From assembly GCF_028747205.1 (NCBI RefSeq), contig NZ_CP112880.1, positions 2,232,001-2,296,000 on the forward strand: a stretch of DNA of 64,000 bases, read 5' to 3'. Under the pieces are notes generated by a model that did no database searches, had not been told where the DNA came from, and was given only the letters and a program-made list of their open reading frames with translations. The position numbers and the translations under genes were made by a program. This stretch comes from Streptomyces sp. CA-278952 (lineage in GTDB: Bacteria > Actinomycetota > Actinomycetes > Streptomycetales > Streptomycetaceae). Each line of letters opens with the position of its first letter. Position 1 is the stretch's first letter. Positions 51,430 to 60,351 of this stretch are shown here, piece by piece.

Positions 51430-52214
51430 CGGCCATGGCATCGGTACCCGCGGTTCTCACCTCGGAATGGACCAAGATCCGGTCGGTCTCCTCGACCATC
51501 TGGACCCTCATCGCCGCGTTCGCCGTCACGGTCGTGATGGGAGCGGCGCTGAGCGCCCTGCTGAACGCCACGTTCGACGACCTCTCCGAGGCGGAGCAGG
51601 CCACGTTCGACCCGACCTTCGTCAGCTTCTCCGGGACCGTTCTCGGCCAGCTCGCGATGGTGGTGTTCGGAGTGCTCGTGGTCGGCACCGAGTACAGCAC
51701 CGGCATGATCCGCACCTCGCTGGCGGCGGTGCCCCAGCGCGGCACCTTCCTCCTCAGCAAGATCACGGTGGCCGGTGTACTGGCCCTCGCCGTGGGGCTG
51801 CTCACCAGCTTCGTCTCCTTCTTCCTGAGCCAGGCCATGCTCGGCGACCGGGGCACCGACATCGGCGCGGAGAACGTGCTGCGCGCGGTCGTCGGCGGCG
51901 GGCTCTACATGGGGCTGATCGCGATCTTCTCCATGGGGGTGGCGGCGATGCTGCGCAGTTCCATGCTGTCGCTCGGCATCCTGATGCCGTTCTTCTTCCT
52001 GGTCTCGCAGATCCTCGCGGCGGTGCCGGGCGCCAAGAGCGTCGCCCGGTACTTCCCCGACCAGGCCGGTTCGAAGATCATGCAGGTCGTCCCGGACGCG
52101 TTGAACACCGACCCGGCCCCGTACGGCCCCTGGGCGGGGCTCGGGATCATGGTGCTCTGGGTGCTGGCGGCGGTGCTCGGCGGCTTCCTGGTCCTGAAGA
52201 AGCGGGACGCGTAA
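51426..52214 (+). CDS. ABC-2 type permease (module 1)
   Basis: 262 aa from a GTG at 51426 overlapping the ATPase stop (an ATG at 51435 is possible). Six predicted helices; the N-terminal SEWTKIRSVSSTIWTLIAAF and the conserved GTEYSTGMIRTSLAAVPQRG are typical of ABC-2 permeases of this clade. The C-terminus ends in KKRDA. It pairs with the ATPase directly upstream. Confidence 0.92.
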   Translation: MTAMASVPAVLTSEWTKIRSVSSTIWTLIAAFAVTVVMGAALSALLNATFDDLSEAEQATFDPTFVSFSGTVLGQLAMVVFGVLVVGTEYSTGMIRTSLAAVPQRGTFLLSKITVAGVLALAVGLLTSFVSFFLSQAMLGDRGTDIGAENVLRAVVGGGLYMGLIAIFSMGVAAMLRSSMLSLGILMPFFFLVSQILAAVPGAKSVARYFPDQAGSKIMQVVPDALNTDPAPYGPWAGLGIMVLWVLAAVLGGFLVLKKRDA

Positions 52215-52344
52215 CGGCCCGCTCGCACGCAGTGCGCAACTTGGCCGGAACCGTCACCGCCTGGTTATCCTCCTAACTCTTACGGGGGTGCGCGGCCGGG
52301 TGGCCCGAGCCCCGAACGACAGAGTGAGTCGATGGGGCTGGAGA

Positions 52345-53481
52345 ATGATCGAGGCAGTCGGCCTGACCAAGCGCTACGGCGCGAAGACGGCCGTGGACGA
52401 CCTTTCCTTCCAGGTGCGGCCCGGGGCCGTCACCGGGTTCCTCGGTCCCAACGGGTCGGGCAAGTCCACGACCATGCGCATGATCCTCGGCCTGGACCGC
52501 CCCACCGCAGGTCGCGTCACGATCGGCGGCCACCCCTACCGCGACCTGCCGAACGCCCCGCGCCAGGTGGGCGCCCTGCTGGACGCCAAGGGCGTGCACG
52601 GCGGACGCACCGCCCGCAACCACCTGCTGTCCCTGGCCCAGCTGGCCGGCATCCCGGCGGCCCGGGTCGATGAGGTGCTGGGCGTCGTCGGCCTCCAGGA
52701 CGTCGCCAAGCAGCGCTCCAGGGGCTTCTCGCTCGGGATGGGGCAGCGGCTCGGGATCGCGGCGGCGCTGCTCGGCGATCCGGAGGTGCTGCTGTTCGAC
52801 GAGCCGGTCAACGGTCTCGACCCGGAGGGCATCCACTGGGTCCGCAATCTGATGAGGGCGCTCGCCGCCGAAGGACGCACGGTCTTCGTCTCGTCCCACC
52901 TGATGAGCGAGATGGCCCTCACCGCCGACCATCTGATCGTGATCGGGCGCGGCCGGCTGCTCTCCGACATGAGCGTCACGGACTTCATCTCCGCGAACTC
53001 CGCCGACTTCGCCCGGGTCCGGGTGCCGGACGACGGCCCCGAGGCGCGGCAGAAGCTGACGGCCTCGCTCGTCGAGGCGGGCGGCCGGGTCATGACGGAG
53101 CCGGGCGGAGCCCTGCGGGTCACCGGGCTGCCGCTGCCGCGGATCAGTGACCTGGCCCACGGCTGCGACGTACGGCTCTGGGAGCTGTCGCCGCACCAGG
53201 CCTCCCTGGAGGAGGCGTACATGCGCCTCACACAGGGCCTGGTGGACTACCGCTCGACGGACGACGCCAAGGCGGGGCTCGTGGAGCCGCTGCCCCAGGA
53301 CGCGTACGGGAGCGCCGACAGCTTCGCGTACCCCGAGCCGGTGGTGGTGCCGCAGGAGGGCTGGTACGCCCCGCCGCCGCCCGTGCCGGGCCGGAGCCCC
53401 GCGCCCGCGGCGCCCTCCCCCGCAGCCGATCCCTCTCCCGCCGCCACGGCCGGAGAGCAGACGAGCAAGGACCTCCGATGA
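52345..53481 (+). CDS. ABC transporter ATP-binding protein (module 2)
   Basis: 378 aa from the ATG at 52345. Near-identical in core motifs to the module 1 ATPase: FLGPNGSGKSTTMRMILGLD, FSLGMGQRLGIAAALLGDPE, LLFDEPVNGLDPEGIHWVRN, VSSHLMSEMALTADHLIVIG. The C-terminal extension is longer (about 140 residues) and ends in a Pro/Ala/Thr-rich tail (APAAPSPAADPSPAATAGEQ). It overlaps the next permease by ATGA. The motif string DEPVNGLDPEGIHW marks both as one actinobacterial subgroup. Confidence 0.93.
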   Translation: MIEAVGLTKRYGAKTAVDDLSFQVRPGAVTGFLGPNGSGKSTTMRMILGLDRPTAGRVTIGGHPYRDLPNAPRQVGALLDAKGVHGGRTARNHLLSLAQLAGIPAARVDEVLGVVGLQDVAKQRSRGFSLGMGQRLGIAAALLGDPEVLLFDEPVNGLDPEGIHWVRNLMRALAAEGRTVFVSSHLMSEMALTADHLIVIGRGRLLSDMSVTDFISANSADFARVRVPDDGPEARQKLTASLVEAGGRVMTEPGGALRVTGLPLPRISDLAHGCDVRLWELSPHQASLEEAYMRLTQGLVDYRSTDDAKAGLVEPLPQDAYGSADSFAYPEPVVVPQEGWYAPPPPVPGRSPAPAAPSPAADPSPAATAGEQTSKDLR

Positions 53482-54332
53482 CGACGCCGGCCACCCCGCG
53501 GGCCCACGAGCAGGCGTCGGACGCCGGCCCGCCGGCCTCCTACGAGTCGCCGATCCCGATCCGGCCCGCCACCCTGGGCGACGCGGTCGCCGCGGAGTGG
53601 ACCAAGATCCGTTCCGTGCGCGCCACGGTCTGGACGCTCGGCGTGATGATCGCGCTGATGCTGACGGTCGGGCCGGGCACCGCGCTGCTGCTGGCAGCGG
53701 ACAGCAGCGGCGGCGGTATGCCGGACGAGCCGGCCCTGGCCCTCGGCTTCTTCGGGGTGCTGCTGGGCTCGATCTGTGTGATCACGCTCGGTGTGCTGAC
53801 CATCGGGTCCGAGTACAGCACCGGCATGATCCGTACGACGCTGACGGCCTGTCCGAGCCGGGGCCGGGTGCTCGCGGCGAAGGCGATCGTATTCTCCTCG
53901 CTGACCTTCACCGTCACGACGGTGACCGCCGCGGTCGTGGCGGGGCTCCAGACCCTGATTTTGGACGGCCCCGTCGCGTCGGGCGGCGACTGGGCGCTCG
54001 CCACGGCCGGTGTCGGGCTCTATCTCGCCGCCCTCGGCCTGCTGTCGCTCGGGGTCGGCGCGATTGTGCGGCACTCGGCGGGTGCGATCACCATCATGAT
54101 CGGCGTGGTGCTGGCGCCCCTGGTCCTCGCGCTGTTCATGTTCGACGACAGCCTGCGGGGCCTTCGGCACTTCCTGATCGACTACTCGATCCCCAACCAG
54201 ATCGGCGGGATATACGGCACGACGATGACCAGTACCGGTCCGACCGGCTGGGAGCCGCCGCTGCTGATGCTGGGCCTGGCCGCCGCGGTTCTGTGCGGAG
54301 CCGTCGCGATACTGAACCGGCGCGACGTCTGA
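53478..54332 (+). CDS. ABC-2 type permease (module 2)
   Basis: 284 aa from the ATG at 53478. A 40-residue Pro/Ala-rich start precedes VAAEWTKIRSVRATVWTLGV, the same motif as in module 1, then six helices with GSEYSTGMIRTTLTACPSRG and an ending LNRRDV. Paralogue of the module 1 permease. Confidence 0.92.
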   Translation: MTTPATPRAHEQASDAGPPASYESPIPIRPATLGDAVAAEWTKIRSVRATVWTLGVMIALMLTVGPGTALLLAADSSGGGMPDEPALALGFFGVLLGSICVITLGVLTIGSEYSTGMIRTTLTACPSRGRVLAAKAIVFSSLTFTVTTVTAAVVAGLQTLILDGPVASGGDWALATAGVGLYLAALGLLSLGVGAIVRHSAGAITIMIGVVLAPLVLALFMFDDSLRGLRHFLIDYSIPNQIGGIYGTTMTSTGPTGWEPPLLMLGLAAAVLCGAVAILNRRDV

Positions 54333-54392
54333 GGGGTCGCGCGAGGTCGGAAGGGGCCACGCGAGGGCTGAGGTCGACGGGGTCGGTCGCCC

Positions 54393-54722
54393 TCAGTAAC
54401 GCGGAGCGTTCCGGGACCGCTGCACCCTGGTGGTGCGGCGGTCCTTCGCGTTCCAGCACGCCTTGTGCCAGTGCCTGCGGTCCTCGATGCCGCCGAACTC
54501 GGGCCAGCTCACGAGGTGCGGGACCCCGGAGGGGATCTCCTGGTCGCAGCCGGGGCAGCGGTACCGCTTGCCCTGGGCGCTCGCGCCGCTGACCGGGCGC
54601 ACCGACCACTCCTCGCCCTGCCAGCTCTCGGTGGCCCCTCCCCCGCCGTACCTGCCGTACGCCGGGCCGGGGCGTTCGTCGTGACTCTCGCCGCCACGGG
54701 GGCGGTTACGGCGCGGGGACAC
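54393..54722 (-). CDS. Small zinc-ribbon/treble-clef-like protein
   Basis: 109 aa from a GTG at 54722, with GAGGTG 5 bases upstream. The N-terminal half is basic and disordered (SPRRNRPRGG); the C-terminal half has RYRCPGCDQEIPSGVPHLVS and RRHWHKACWNAKDRRTTRVQ. The CxxC plus HWHxxC pattern suggests a treble-clef zinc site as in HNH-like proteins, but a catalytic His-Asn pair is not evident. Common in Streptomyces, sometimes labelled ATP/GTP-binding without support. Convergent with the ABC permease; divergent from the flavin monooxygenase gene. Confidence 0.78.
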   Translation of the reverse strand: MSPRRNRPRGGESHDERPGPAYGRYGGGGATESWQGEEWSVRPVSGASAQGKRYRCPGCDQEIPSGVPHLVSWPEFGGIEDRRHWHKACWNAKDRRTTRVQRSRNAPRY

Positions 54723-54841
54723 GGGACACCTCACGGGGCGGATCGGACGCGGTTTCGCTCAAGCCTAGAGCCTGCCATCGGGGGTGACGGCCGGGCTGTC
54801 CGGCGGCCCTGTTCGGCAGTGGGGTGAGTTAGCGGAAAATC

Positions 54842-54892
54842 GCAACAACTTCCGCCGGGACCGTGCCTTTGGCACGTGTCAGACGTTGTTGC
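54842..54892 (+). promoter_or_regulatory. Nested hairpin upstream of the flavin monooxygenase gene
   Basis: GCAACAAC (54842-54849) pairs with GTTGTTGC (54885-54892) and encloses GTGCC-TTT-GGCAC (54863-54875). GCGGAA/TTCCGC (54832-54837, 54850-54855) offers an alternative pairing that would disrupt the outer stem. It ends 42 bases before the ATG at 54935, so it may be a folded leader. Confidence 0.35.
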
Positions 54893-54934
54893 CCGTGGGG
54901 GAGAAACGCGTCGGCCGCAAGGAGGCAATAGGCG

Positions 54935-55984
54935 ATGCGCATCGGAACGTTCGTTCTGGCAGCCCAGTTCCCCGGACAGGGGCCGGGTGAGGCTCTGCAC
55001 CGGGCCGTCCGGTCCACCGAGGCCGCGGAGGAGAGCGGTCTCGACTCGGTCTGGCTGGCCGAGCACCACTTCGTGCCGTACGGGGTCTGCCCGTCCGCGA
55101 CCACGCTGGCGGCGCTGCTGCTGGGCCGCACCCGCAGAATCCAGGTCGGCACGGCGGTCAGCGTGCTGCCCAACCACCACCCGGTCGCCCTCGCCGAGCA
55201 GGCCGCGCTGCTGCACCTGACCAGCGGCGGACGCTTCTCGCTCGGGGTGGGGCGGGGCGGGCCCTGGGTGGACCTGGAAGTGTTCGGCGGCGGTCTCGAC
55301 GCGTACGAGAACGGCTTCCCCGAGGCGCTCGACCTGGTGCTCGACTGGCTGCGGGAGCCGCGCGTCGCGGGGCGCGGCGAGCGGTTCGGCTTCCGCGAGG
55401 TGGCGGTGGTGCCGCGCCCGGACGAGCTGCTGGAGGGCCCGGCGGACGCGGGGCCGGGTGGCGCGGGGCCCGAGGTCGTCGTGGCGTGCACCTCGCCGAA
55501 GAGCGTGCGGCTCGCGGCCCGGCAGGCGCTGCCGATGCTGCTGGGGATGCACTGCGGGGACGAGGAGAAGGCGGAGATGGTCGCCCTGTGGCGCACGGCC
55601 GCCCGGGAGGCCGGCCATCCGCCCGAGGTGGTGGAGGGGGCCGCACATGTGTCCGCCGGGGTGGCCCAGATCGAGGACGGCGCCGGGGAGGCCACGGAGC
55701 TGCTGGTGAAGTCGATGCCCGGCTGGCTGCGCCAGGGGCTCGACGCCCATGTCACGGTCGACGGCAGGCGCCGCGTGATGCGGGACCCGGTCGCGTACAC
55801 GGAACTGCTCTGCGGGCTGCACCCGGTGGGCCCGCCGCGGCTGGCGGCCGACCGGCTGGCGGCCACCGCCGAGCGGACCGGGATCACGCGCTTCGCCCTC
55901 CTGGTCGAGGGGTCGGGCGATCTCGCGGCGACCGAGGAGAACGTCCGGCGGCTGGGCGCCGACGTACTGCCACTGCTCACCTGA
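54935..55984 (+). CDS. LLM-class flavin-dependent oxidoreductase
   Basis: 349 aa from the ATG at 54935 (AAGGAGG about 10 bases upstream). Luciferase-like TIM barrel: MRIGTFVLAAQFPGQG, ESGLDSVWLAEHHFVPYG, LPNHHPVALAEQAALLHLTS, GRFSLGVGRGG. The EHHF motif is typical of LLM monooxygenases that bind F420 or FMN; which flavin and which substrate cannot be told. The end DLAATEENVRRLGADVLPLL is normal. It is convergent with the SCO5389-like gene. Confidence 0.9.
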   Translation: MRIGTFVLAAQFPGQGPGEALHRAVRSTEAAEESGLDSVWLAEHHFVPYGVCPSATTLAALLLGRTRRIQVGTAVSVLPNHHPVALAEQAALLHLTSGGRFSLGVGRGGPWVDLEVFGGGLDAYENGFPEALDLVLDWLREPRVAGRGERFGFREVAVVPRPDELLEGPADAGPGGAGPEVVVACTSPKSVRLAARQALPMLLGMHCGDEEKAEMVALWRTAAREAGHPPEVVEGAAHVSAGVAQIEDGAGEATELLVKSMPGWLRQGLDAHVTVDGRRRVMRDPVAYTELLCGLHPVGPPRLAADRLAATAERTGITRFALLVEGSGDLAATEENVRRLGADVLPLLT

Positions 55985-56116
55985 CCTGCGCATGCCGGTG
56001 CTTCCTCCGAGCCGTCCGAACAGCTGGGATCTACTGGACGGGTGGTGCGGTGGTGCGGGAGCCGCCGCCCCGGGGCCAGTTGCACCTCCTGCGGCCCGGG
56101 ACGGCAGCAGAAGCGT

Positions 56117-56509
56117 TCAGCAGTCCCGAAGTCCGGGCGACTGGTTGAGCAACTGGCCCCTCACCGAGGTGAACTTGGCCAGTCGGTCGTCGACCGAGGC
56201 GTCCAGCGGGAACACCGCTACGCGGTGGCAGTTCTGGAATGCGATGCGCACTCCGAAGTGCCGCTGGAGCGCGCCGCGTATCGCATCACTCGCGAGCGCG
56301 CGCAGCAGCTGACCACGTGCCTGCTCGTCCGGCGGCGGCGTCTGGTTGTCGGCGAACTGTCCGCCGTCGACCTTCAGCTGAGCCACCAGCGAGCTGATCA
56401 TCTCCCATGCGAAGGGCAGGGAGGTCCGGACGCAGTCGACGAAGTCGGCTTCGTCGACCTCGCCTCGCTCGGCCTGTTCCAACAGCGCCGGTGAGACGTC
56501 GAGCGACAT
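56117..56509 (-). CDS. SCO5389 family conserved protein
   Basis: 130 aa from the ATG at 56509 with GAGGAG 8 bases upstream. Sequence MSLDVSPALLEQAERGEVDE, DFVDCVRTSLPFAWEMISSL, RGALQRHFGVRIAFQNCHRV, VRGQLLNQSPGLRDC. I recall it as a small conserved streptomycete protein named after SCO5389, without known function. Mostly helical, no signal peptide; three Cys. Divergent from nucS across 274 bp. Confidence 0.82.
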   Translation of the reverse strand: MSLDVSPALLEQAERGEVDEADFVDCVRTSLPFAWEMISSLVAQLKVDGGQFADNQTPPPDEQARGQLLRALASDAIRGALQRHFGVRIAFQNCHRVAVFPLDASVDDRLAKFTSVRGQLLNQSPGLRDC

Positions 56510-56783
56510 GGGTTCTCCTCTCGCGACCCCGGGCGATGGCCGGGGCCTTACGGGCAGGGAAGGGGGGCGGCGACGACGCAGCGTGCACGGACGGCGACCT
56601 CCTGCTTCCACGGTAAGCGCGCAGTCGGGGCCGCACCAGGAGATTGGGAACACAACCGGCCAATAACGAAGGGGCGCAAAGAGGGGCAAGCCCGCATCAC
56701 CGTGTCGCGGTGTGCACCGAGTGACAGGGGCGACGGCTGGGGAAATCGCGTCGAGCCCCCGTCGTCGAGTAGCGTTGCCGACC

Positions 56784-57455
56784 ATGCGTCTCGTCATCGC
56801 CCGTTGCTCCGTGGACTACGCGGGCCGGCTCACAGCCCACCTGCCCTCCGCCCCCCGACTGATCCTGGTGAAGGCGGACGGGAGCGTCTCCATCCACGCC
56901 GACGACCGGGCGTACAAACCGCTCAACTGGATGTCCCCGCCGTGCACCCTGAAGGAGGGCGCCGACGGTGAGGAAGGCGTCTGGACCGTGGTGAACAAGG
57001 CGGGCGAAAAACTGATCATCACGATGGAGGAAATCCTCCACGACTCGTCGTACGAGCTGGGCGTCGACCCGGGGCTCATCAAGGACGGCGTGGAAGCGCA
57101 CCTCCAGGAGCTGCTCGCGGACCGGATGGAGATCCTCGGCGAGGGTCACACCCTGATCCGCCGCGAATACCCCACCGCCATCGGGCCGGTGGACATCCTG
57201 TGCCGGGACGCGAACGGGCAGACGGTGGCCGTGGAGCTGAAGCGGCGCGGTGACATCGACGGCGTGGAGCAGCTGACGCGCTATCTGGAGCTGCTGAACC
57301 GCGACCCGCACCTCGCGCCGGTCCGGGGCGTCTTCGCCGCGCAGGAGATCAAGCCGCAGGCCCGGGTGCTGGCGACGGACCGCGGCATCGGCTGCCTGGT
57401 CCTGGACTACAACGCGATGCGGGGCATCGAGGACGACAAGCTGCGGCTGTTCTGA
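56784..57455 (+). CDS. nucS: Mismatch-specific endonuclease NucS (EndoMS)
   Basis: 223 aa from the ATG at 56784. NucS performs the non-MutS/MutL mismatch repair of actinobacteria by cutting both strands at G-T, G-G or T-T mismatches. The N-terminal half begins [20 protein letters not shown]. The C-terminal RecB-like nuclease domain has [10 protein letters not shown], the catalytic [20 protein letters not shown] and a final LRLF that fits the beta-clamp binding motif. TAGCGT (56770-56775) ends 8 bases before the ATG, indicating a leaderless or near-leaderless mRNA. Ends at a strong terminator. Confidence 0.95.
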   Translation: MRLVIARCSVDYAGRLTAHLPSAPRLILVKADGSVSIHADDRAYKPLNWMSPPCTLKEGADGEEGVWTVVNKAGEKLIITMEEILHDSSYELGVDPGLIKDGVEAHLQELLADRMEILGEGHTLIRREYPTAIGPVDILCRDANGQTVAVELKRRGDIDGVEQLTRYLELLNRDPHLAPVRGVFAAQEIKPQARVLATDRGIGCLVLDYNAMRGIEDDKLRLF

Positions 57456-57467
57456 GCGACGGCGTCA

Positions 57468-57515
57468 ACGAGGGCCGGGCGGCTCACGCGGAAGCGTGAG
57501 CCGCCCGGCCCTCGT
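57468..57515. terminator. Strong terminator between convergent nucS and the ATPase gene
   Basis: Perfect 22-bp arms (57468-57489, 57494-57515) around a GGAA tetraloop. It can serve both strands. Confidence 0.8.
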
Positions 57516-57536
57516 ACGTTCAGCCGTCCGGCCTGC

Positions 57537-60053
57537 TCAGACCGCCGGGTCGGTGGCCGCCTCGGACTCCGGGGCGCTCGCCTCCTCGGCGGGGCCGGCC
57601 GCCGAGGAGGAAGAGCCCTTTTCCGGGTCCGACGGGTCGTCGGTGGGTGTCTCGGTCGGTGGGGTCGTCGGCGTCTCGGTGGGCGGAGTCGTCGGCGGGG
57701 TGGTGGGCGGAGTCGTCGGCGGCTTGGTGGGCTCGGTCGGCTCGCCGCTCGGCGTCGGCTCGCTCGGGGAGCTGCTCCCGTCGTCCGTCGGGTCGTCCGT
57801 CCCCGGCGGCGTACCGTCCGACGTGGAGGCGCTCGGGGACGGGGAGCCGGAGGTGCTCGGGCTCGCGGAGTCCGAGGCGCTCGGAGTCGCGGCCGTCTCA
57901 CCGCCGGTGGTCTCCCCGGCCGGGACGGAGCCGTCCTCCGACTCCTTGGGGGGCAGGCCGTCGTCGGTCGGGTCCTCGGTGGCCGTCTGCTCGGTGGTGA
58001 CGTTGCGGCTGCCCGGCTCGTCGCCGTCGCCCGCGGTGACGCCGAGCGTGACGACGGTGCCGAGCACCGCGATCAGCACGGCGCCCGCGCCCGCGGCGGC
58101 CAGGTTGCGCCGGGCGCCGCCCAGGACGGCCCGGCCGGTCCCCTTGCGGGCGGCGGGGCCGGGCGGCAGCGAGGAGACGACCGTGGGCTGCTCCTCGGCC
58201 GGCTGCCGCAGGAACACCGGTGCGCCCGGGAACCCGCCGGGAGGTGTGCCCGGACCGTCCTGGCGCACCGCGGGCACCTCGTCGCCCGATGCGGTGCGGC
58301 CGAGGGGGGCGAAGTCGCCGGAGCGGTCCGCGACCAGGGCGAGCGCGCGGCGTCCGGCCACGGCCCCGGACCTGTCGGCGAGGGCGCCGCGCATCCCGAT
58401 CGAGGTCTCCAGCTCGGTCCTGGCCCGGTCCGGATTGCCGGTGCAGAGCGCGAGGACGCCCAACTCGTGGTGGAAATAGGCCTCCTCGGCGACCTCGCCG
58501 GCGATCCTGGCGGCCTCCTGGCCGATCCTGAGGGCCCGCTCCCAGGCCCCCCAGCCCAGGCCCGCCGCGAAGGCCGGGGAGGCGCCGCGGGCCAGCAGGA
58601 CGGCGGCGCTGGCCGCTCCCGCCTCGTCGCCCGGGACCAGCCGGCCCAGGGAGGCGACGATCGCGTCCGCCTCGGCGACGGCCCGTTCCGGGGTGACCGA
58701 GGGGTGCGAGGCCCACCAGGCGTAGTGCTGGGCGGCGGTACGGGCGTGGGCGGCCGCGTCGTCCTCGTATCCGGCCGCCGCGAGCTGGGCGAGGACTCCG
58801 GCGGCGAGGCGGTAGCGGGGGCCGGCCGGCGAGAGCAGGCCGCAGCCCGCGAGCTCGCCGAGCGCGGCGTCCGCGTGGGTGTCGCCCACGAGCGCCGGCA
58901 GATGGGCCTGGTGGGGCACCTCGCCGCCGAGGGCGACGGCGAAGCGCAGGGTGGCACGGGCCGCCTCGCTGAGCCGGGAGGCGAGCAGCGCGGCGGGCGC
59001 GGCTCCCTCACCGAGGCTCGGCAGCGGGACGTCGAGGGCTTCGGCGGCGAGCGTCGCGGGGGCCGGCGGCGCGTCGTCCGCGCGTGGCTCGAAGTAGTCG
59101 TACTCGTCGAAGGCTTCGGGGCCGGCGCGCAGCCGGTCGCGCTGTACGAGGAGCGATCCGGCCTGGACGAAGCGGAGCGGCAGGCCCTCGGACTCGAACC
59201 AGAGGTCGCCCGCCCAGTTCCGCTCATCCTCCGTGAGGGGGCGTTCGACGACCTTCTCCAGCAGGGCCAGCGAGGCGCCGCGGCCGAGGCCGGCGAGGAG
59301 CACCTCCTCCAGATGGGCGTCGACGCCGGGGGCGGTGACGCCGGAGGTGGAGCCGTCCGGTGTGGCGGCGAGCAGGAAGGCGCACTCGGGGGTGGCGGCG
59401 AGCAGTTCGTCGAGGGCCGCTCCACCGATCTCCAGGTCGTCGATGGTGACGACGGCGCCGATGGACCGGACGAGCGCGAGCAGTTCGTCGCGGTCGGGGC
59501 GGTGGTTCGGGGCCTTGTACACGGTGTCGAAGAGGGCGTGCAGCAGATCGGCGCCGGTGCGGCCCCGGCCGTTGAGCCGGACGACTCCGTCGGGGGCCAG
59601 CTCCGCGCAGTCGGCGGCGACGGCGTCCAGCAGCGCGGTGCGGCCGGACCCGGCCTGACCGGTGAGGCGGACGCTGCGACCGCGCGCCAGCAGGCGGACC
59701 AGCCGTTCGCGCTCCTCCTCGCGTTCCAGGAGAGGCGGTTGCGGGGCGGGCGGCCCCGCGGGCACCGGGGGCGCTCCGGCGCGTTCGTGGTCGGCGCGTT
59801 CGGCGGGGGTGCGGCGGACCGGGGCGTCGGGGCCCGAGCCGGGCGGGCAGGACTCGACCTCGCTGCCGTCGACGGGGTTGACGGTGAGCAGCAGGTCGCC
59901 GACGGTCAGCTGGACGACGCGGACCTGCTGCGGTGTCCCCGGGCCGAAGTCGGCGCCGCCGGATTCGCGGGACGGCCGGCGGTGGCCGGGCTCACCGCCG
60001 GAGCGGTCGTGGCCCTGCCCGTACTCATCGGGTGCCCGGTGTGTCGGGTCCAT
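57537..60053 (-). CDS. Large P-loop ATPase with one membrane helix and Pro/Thr-rich outer tail
   Basis: 838 aa from the ATG at 60053 (GGGGGA upstream; a TTG at 60068 is an alternative). After 120 polar residues comes an AAA/STAND-like ATPase: RLTGQAGSGRTALLDAV (Walker A), VVTIDDLEIGG (Walker B-like), then about 350 helical residues resembling winged-helix and TPR-like repeats (RIGQEAARIAGEVAEEAYFH). A single membrane helix (AAGAGAVLIAVLGTVVTLGV) follows at about residue 660, and then a 160-residue tail rich in Ser, Thr, Glu and Pro with PTTPPTTPPTTPP and TPTTPPTETPT. The helix would put the tail outside and the ATPase inside. A role in signal relay or cell-wall sensing is possible; no function is known. 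STAS gene lies 300 bp upstream on the same strand. Confidence 0.8.
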   Translation of the reverse strand: MDPTHRAPDEYGQGHDRSGGEPGHRRPSRESGGADFGPGTPQQVRVVQLTVGDLLLTVNPVDGSEVESCPPGSGPDAPVRRTPAERADHERAGAPPVPAGPPAPQPPLLEREEERERLVRLLARGRSVRLTGQAGSGRTALLDAVAADCAELAPDGVVRLNGRGRTGADLLHALFDTVYKAPNHRPDRDELLALVRSIGAVVTIDDLEIGGAALDELLAATPECAFLLAATPDGSTSGVTAPGVDAHLEEVLLAGLGRGASLALLEKVVERPLTEDERNWAGDLWFESEGLPLRFVQAGSLLVQRDRLRAGPEAFDEYDYFEPRADDAPPAPATLAAEALDVPLPSLGEGAAPAALLASRLSEAARATLRFAVALGGEVPHQAHLPALVGDTHADAALGELAGCGLLSPAGPRYRLAAGVLAQLAAAGYEDDAAAHARTAAQHYAWWASHPSVTPERAVAEADAIVASLGRLVPGDEAGAASAAVLLARGASPAFAAGLGWGAWERALRIGQEAARIAGEVAEEAYFHHELGVLALCTGNPDRARTELETSIGMRGALADRSGAVAGRRALALVADRSGDFAPLGRTASGDEVPAVRQDGPGTPPGGFPGAPVFLRQPAEEQPTVVSSLPPGPAARKGTGRAVLGGARRNLAAAGAGAVLIAVLGTVVTLGVTAGDGDEPGSRNVTTEQTATEDPTDDGLPPKESEDGSVPAGETTGGETAATPSASDSASPSTSGSPSPSASTSDGTPPGTDDPTDDGSSSPSEPTPSGEPTEPTKPPTTPPTTPPTTPPTETPTTPPTETPTDDPSDPEKGSSSSAAGPAEEASAPESEAATDPAV

Positions 60054-60351
60054 CGCAAAGTCCCCCAAGACGCGTCGTGCGCGGTTGCCCCTCCCGGCCT
60101 CACACGCGCCCCGCTGTCGCTTCCGGTCCGGTGTCCGCCCATGGGTTCGTTGTCATTCGGCGGACGGCCGAACCCTAGACCTTGGCACAGTATTCACGAA
60201 CCGCCGGGGTGCCACGCCGTCCAGGACGTCACGTTCCGGTGAGGATTGCGTGACTTCTTCCGCCGGGTGCGGTCCGTCCGGCCGTCCGGGACCCTGCGGA
60301 CGGCGCGCGGCCGTCCGGATCCCGGCGGGGCGGGCGGCCGCCCGCACGTCC

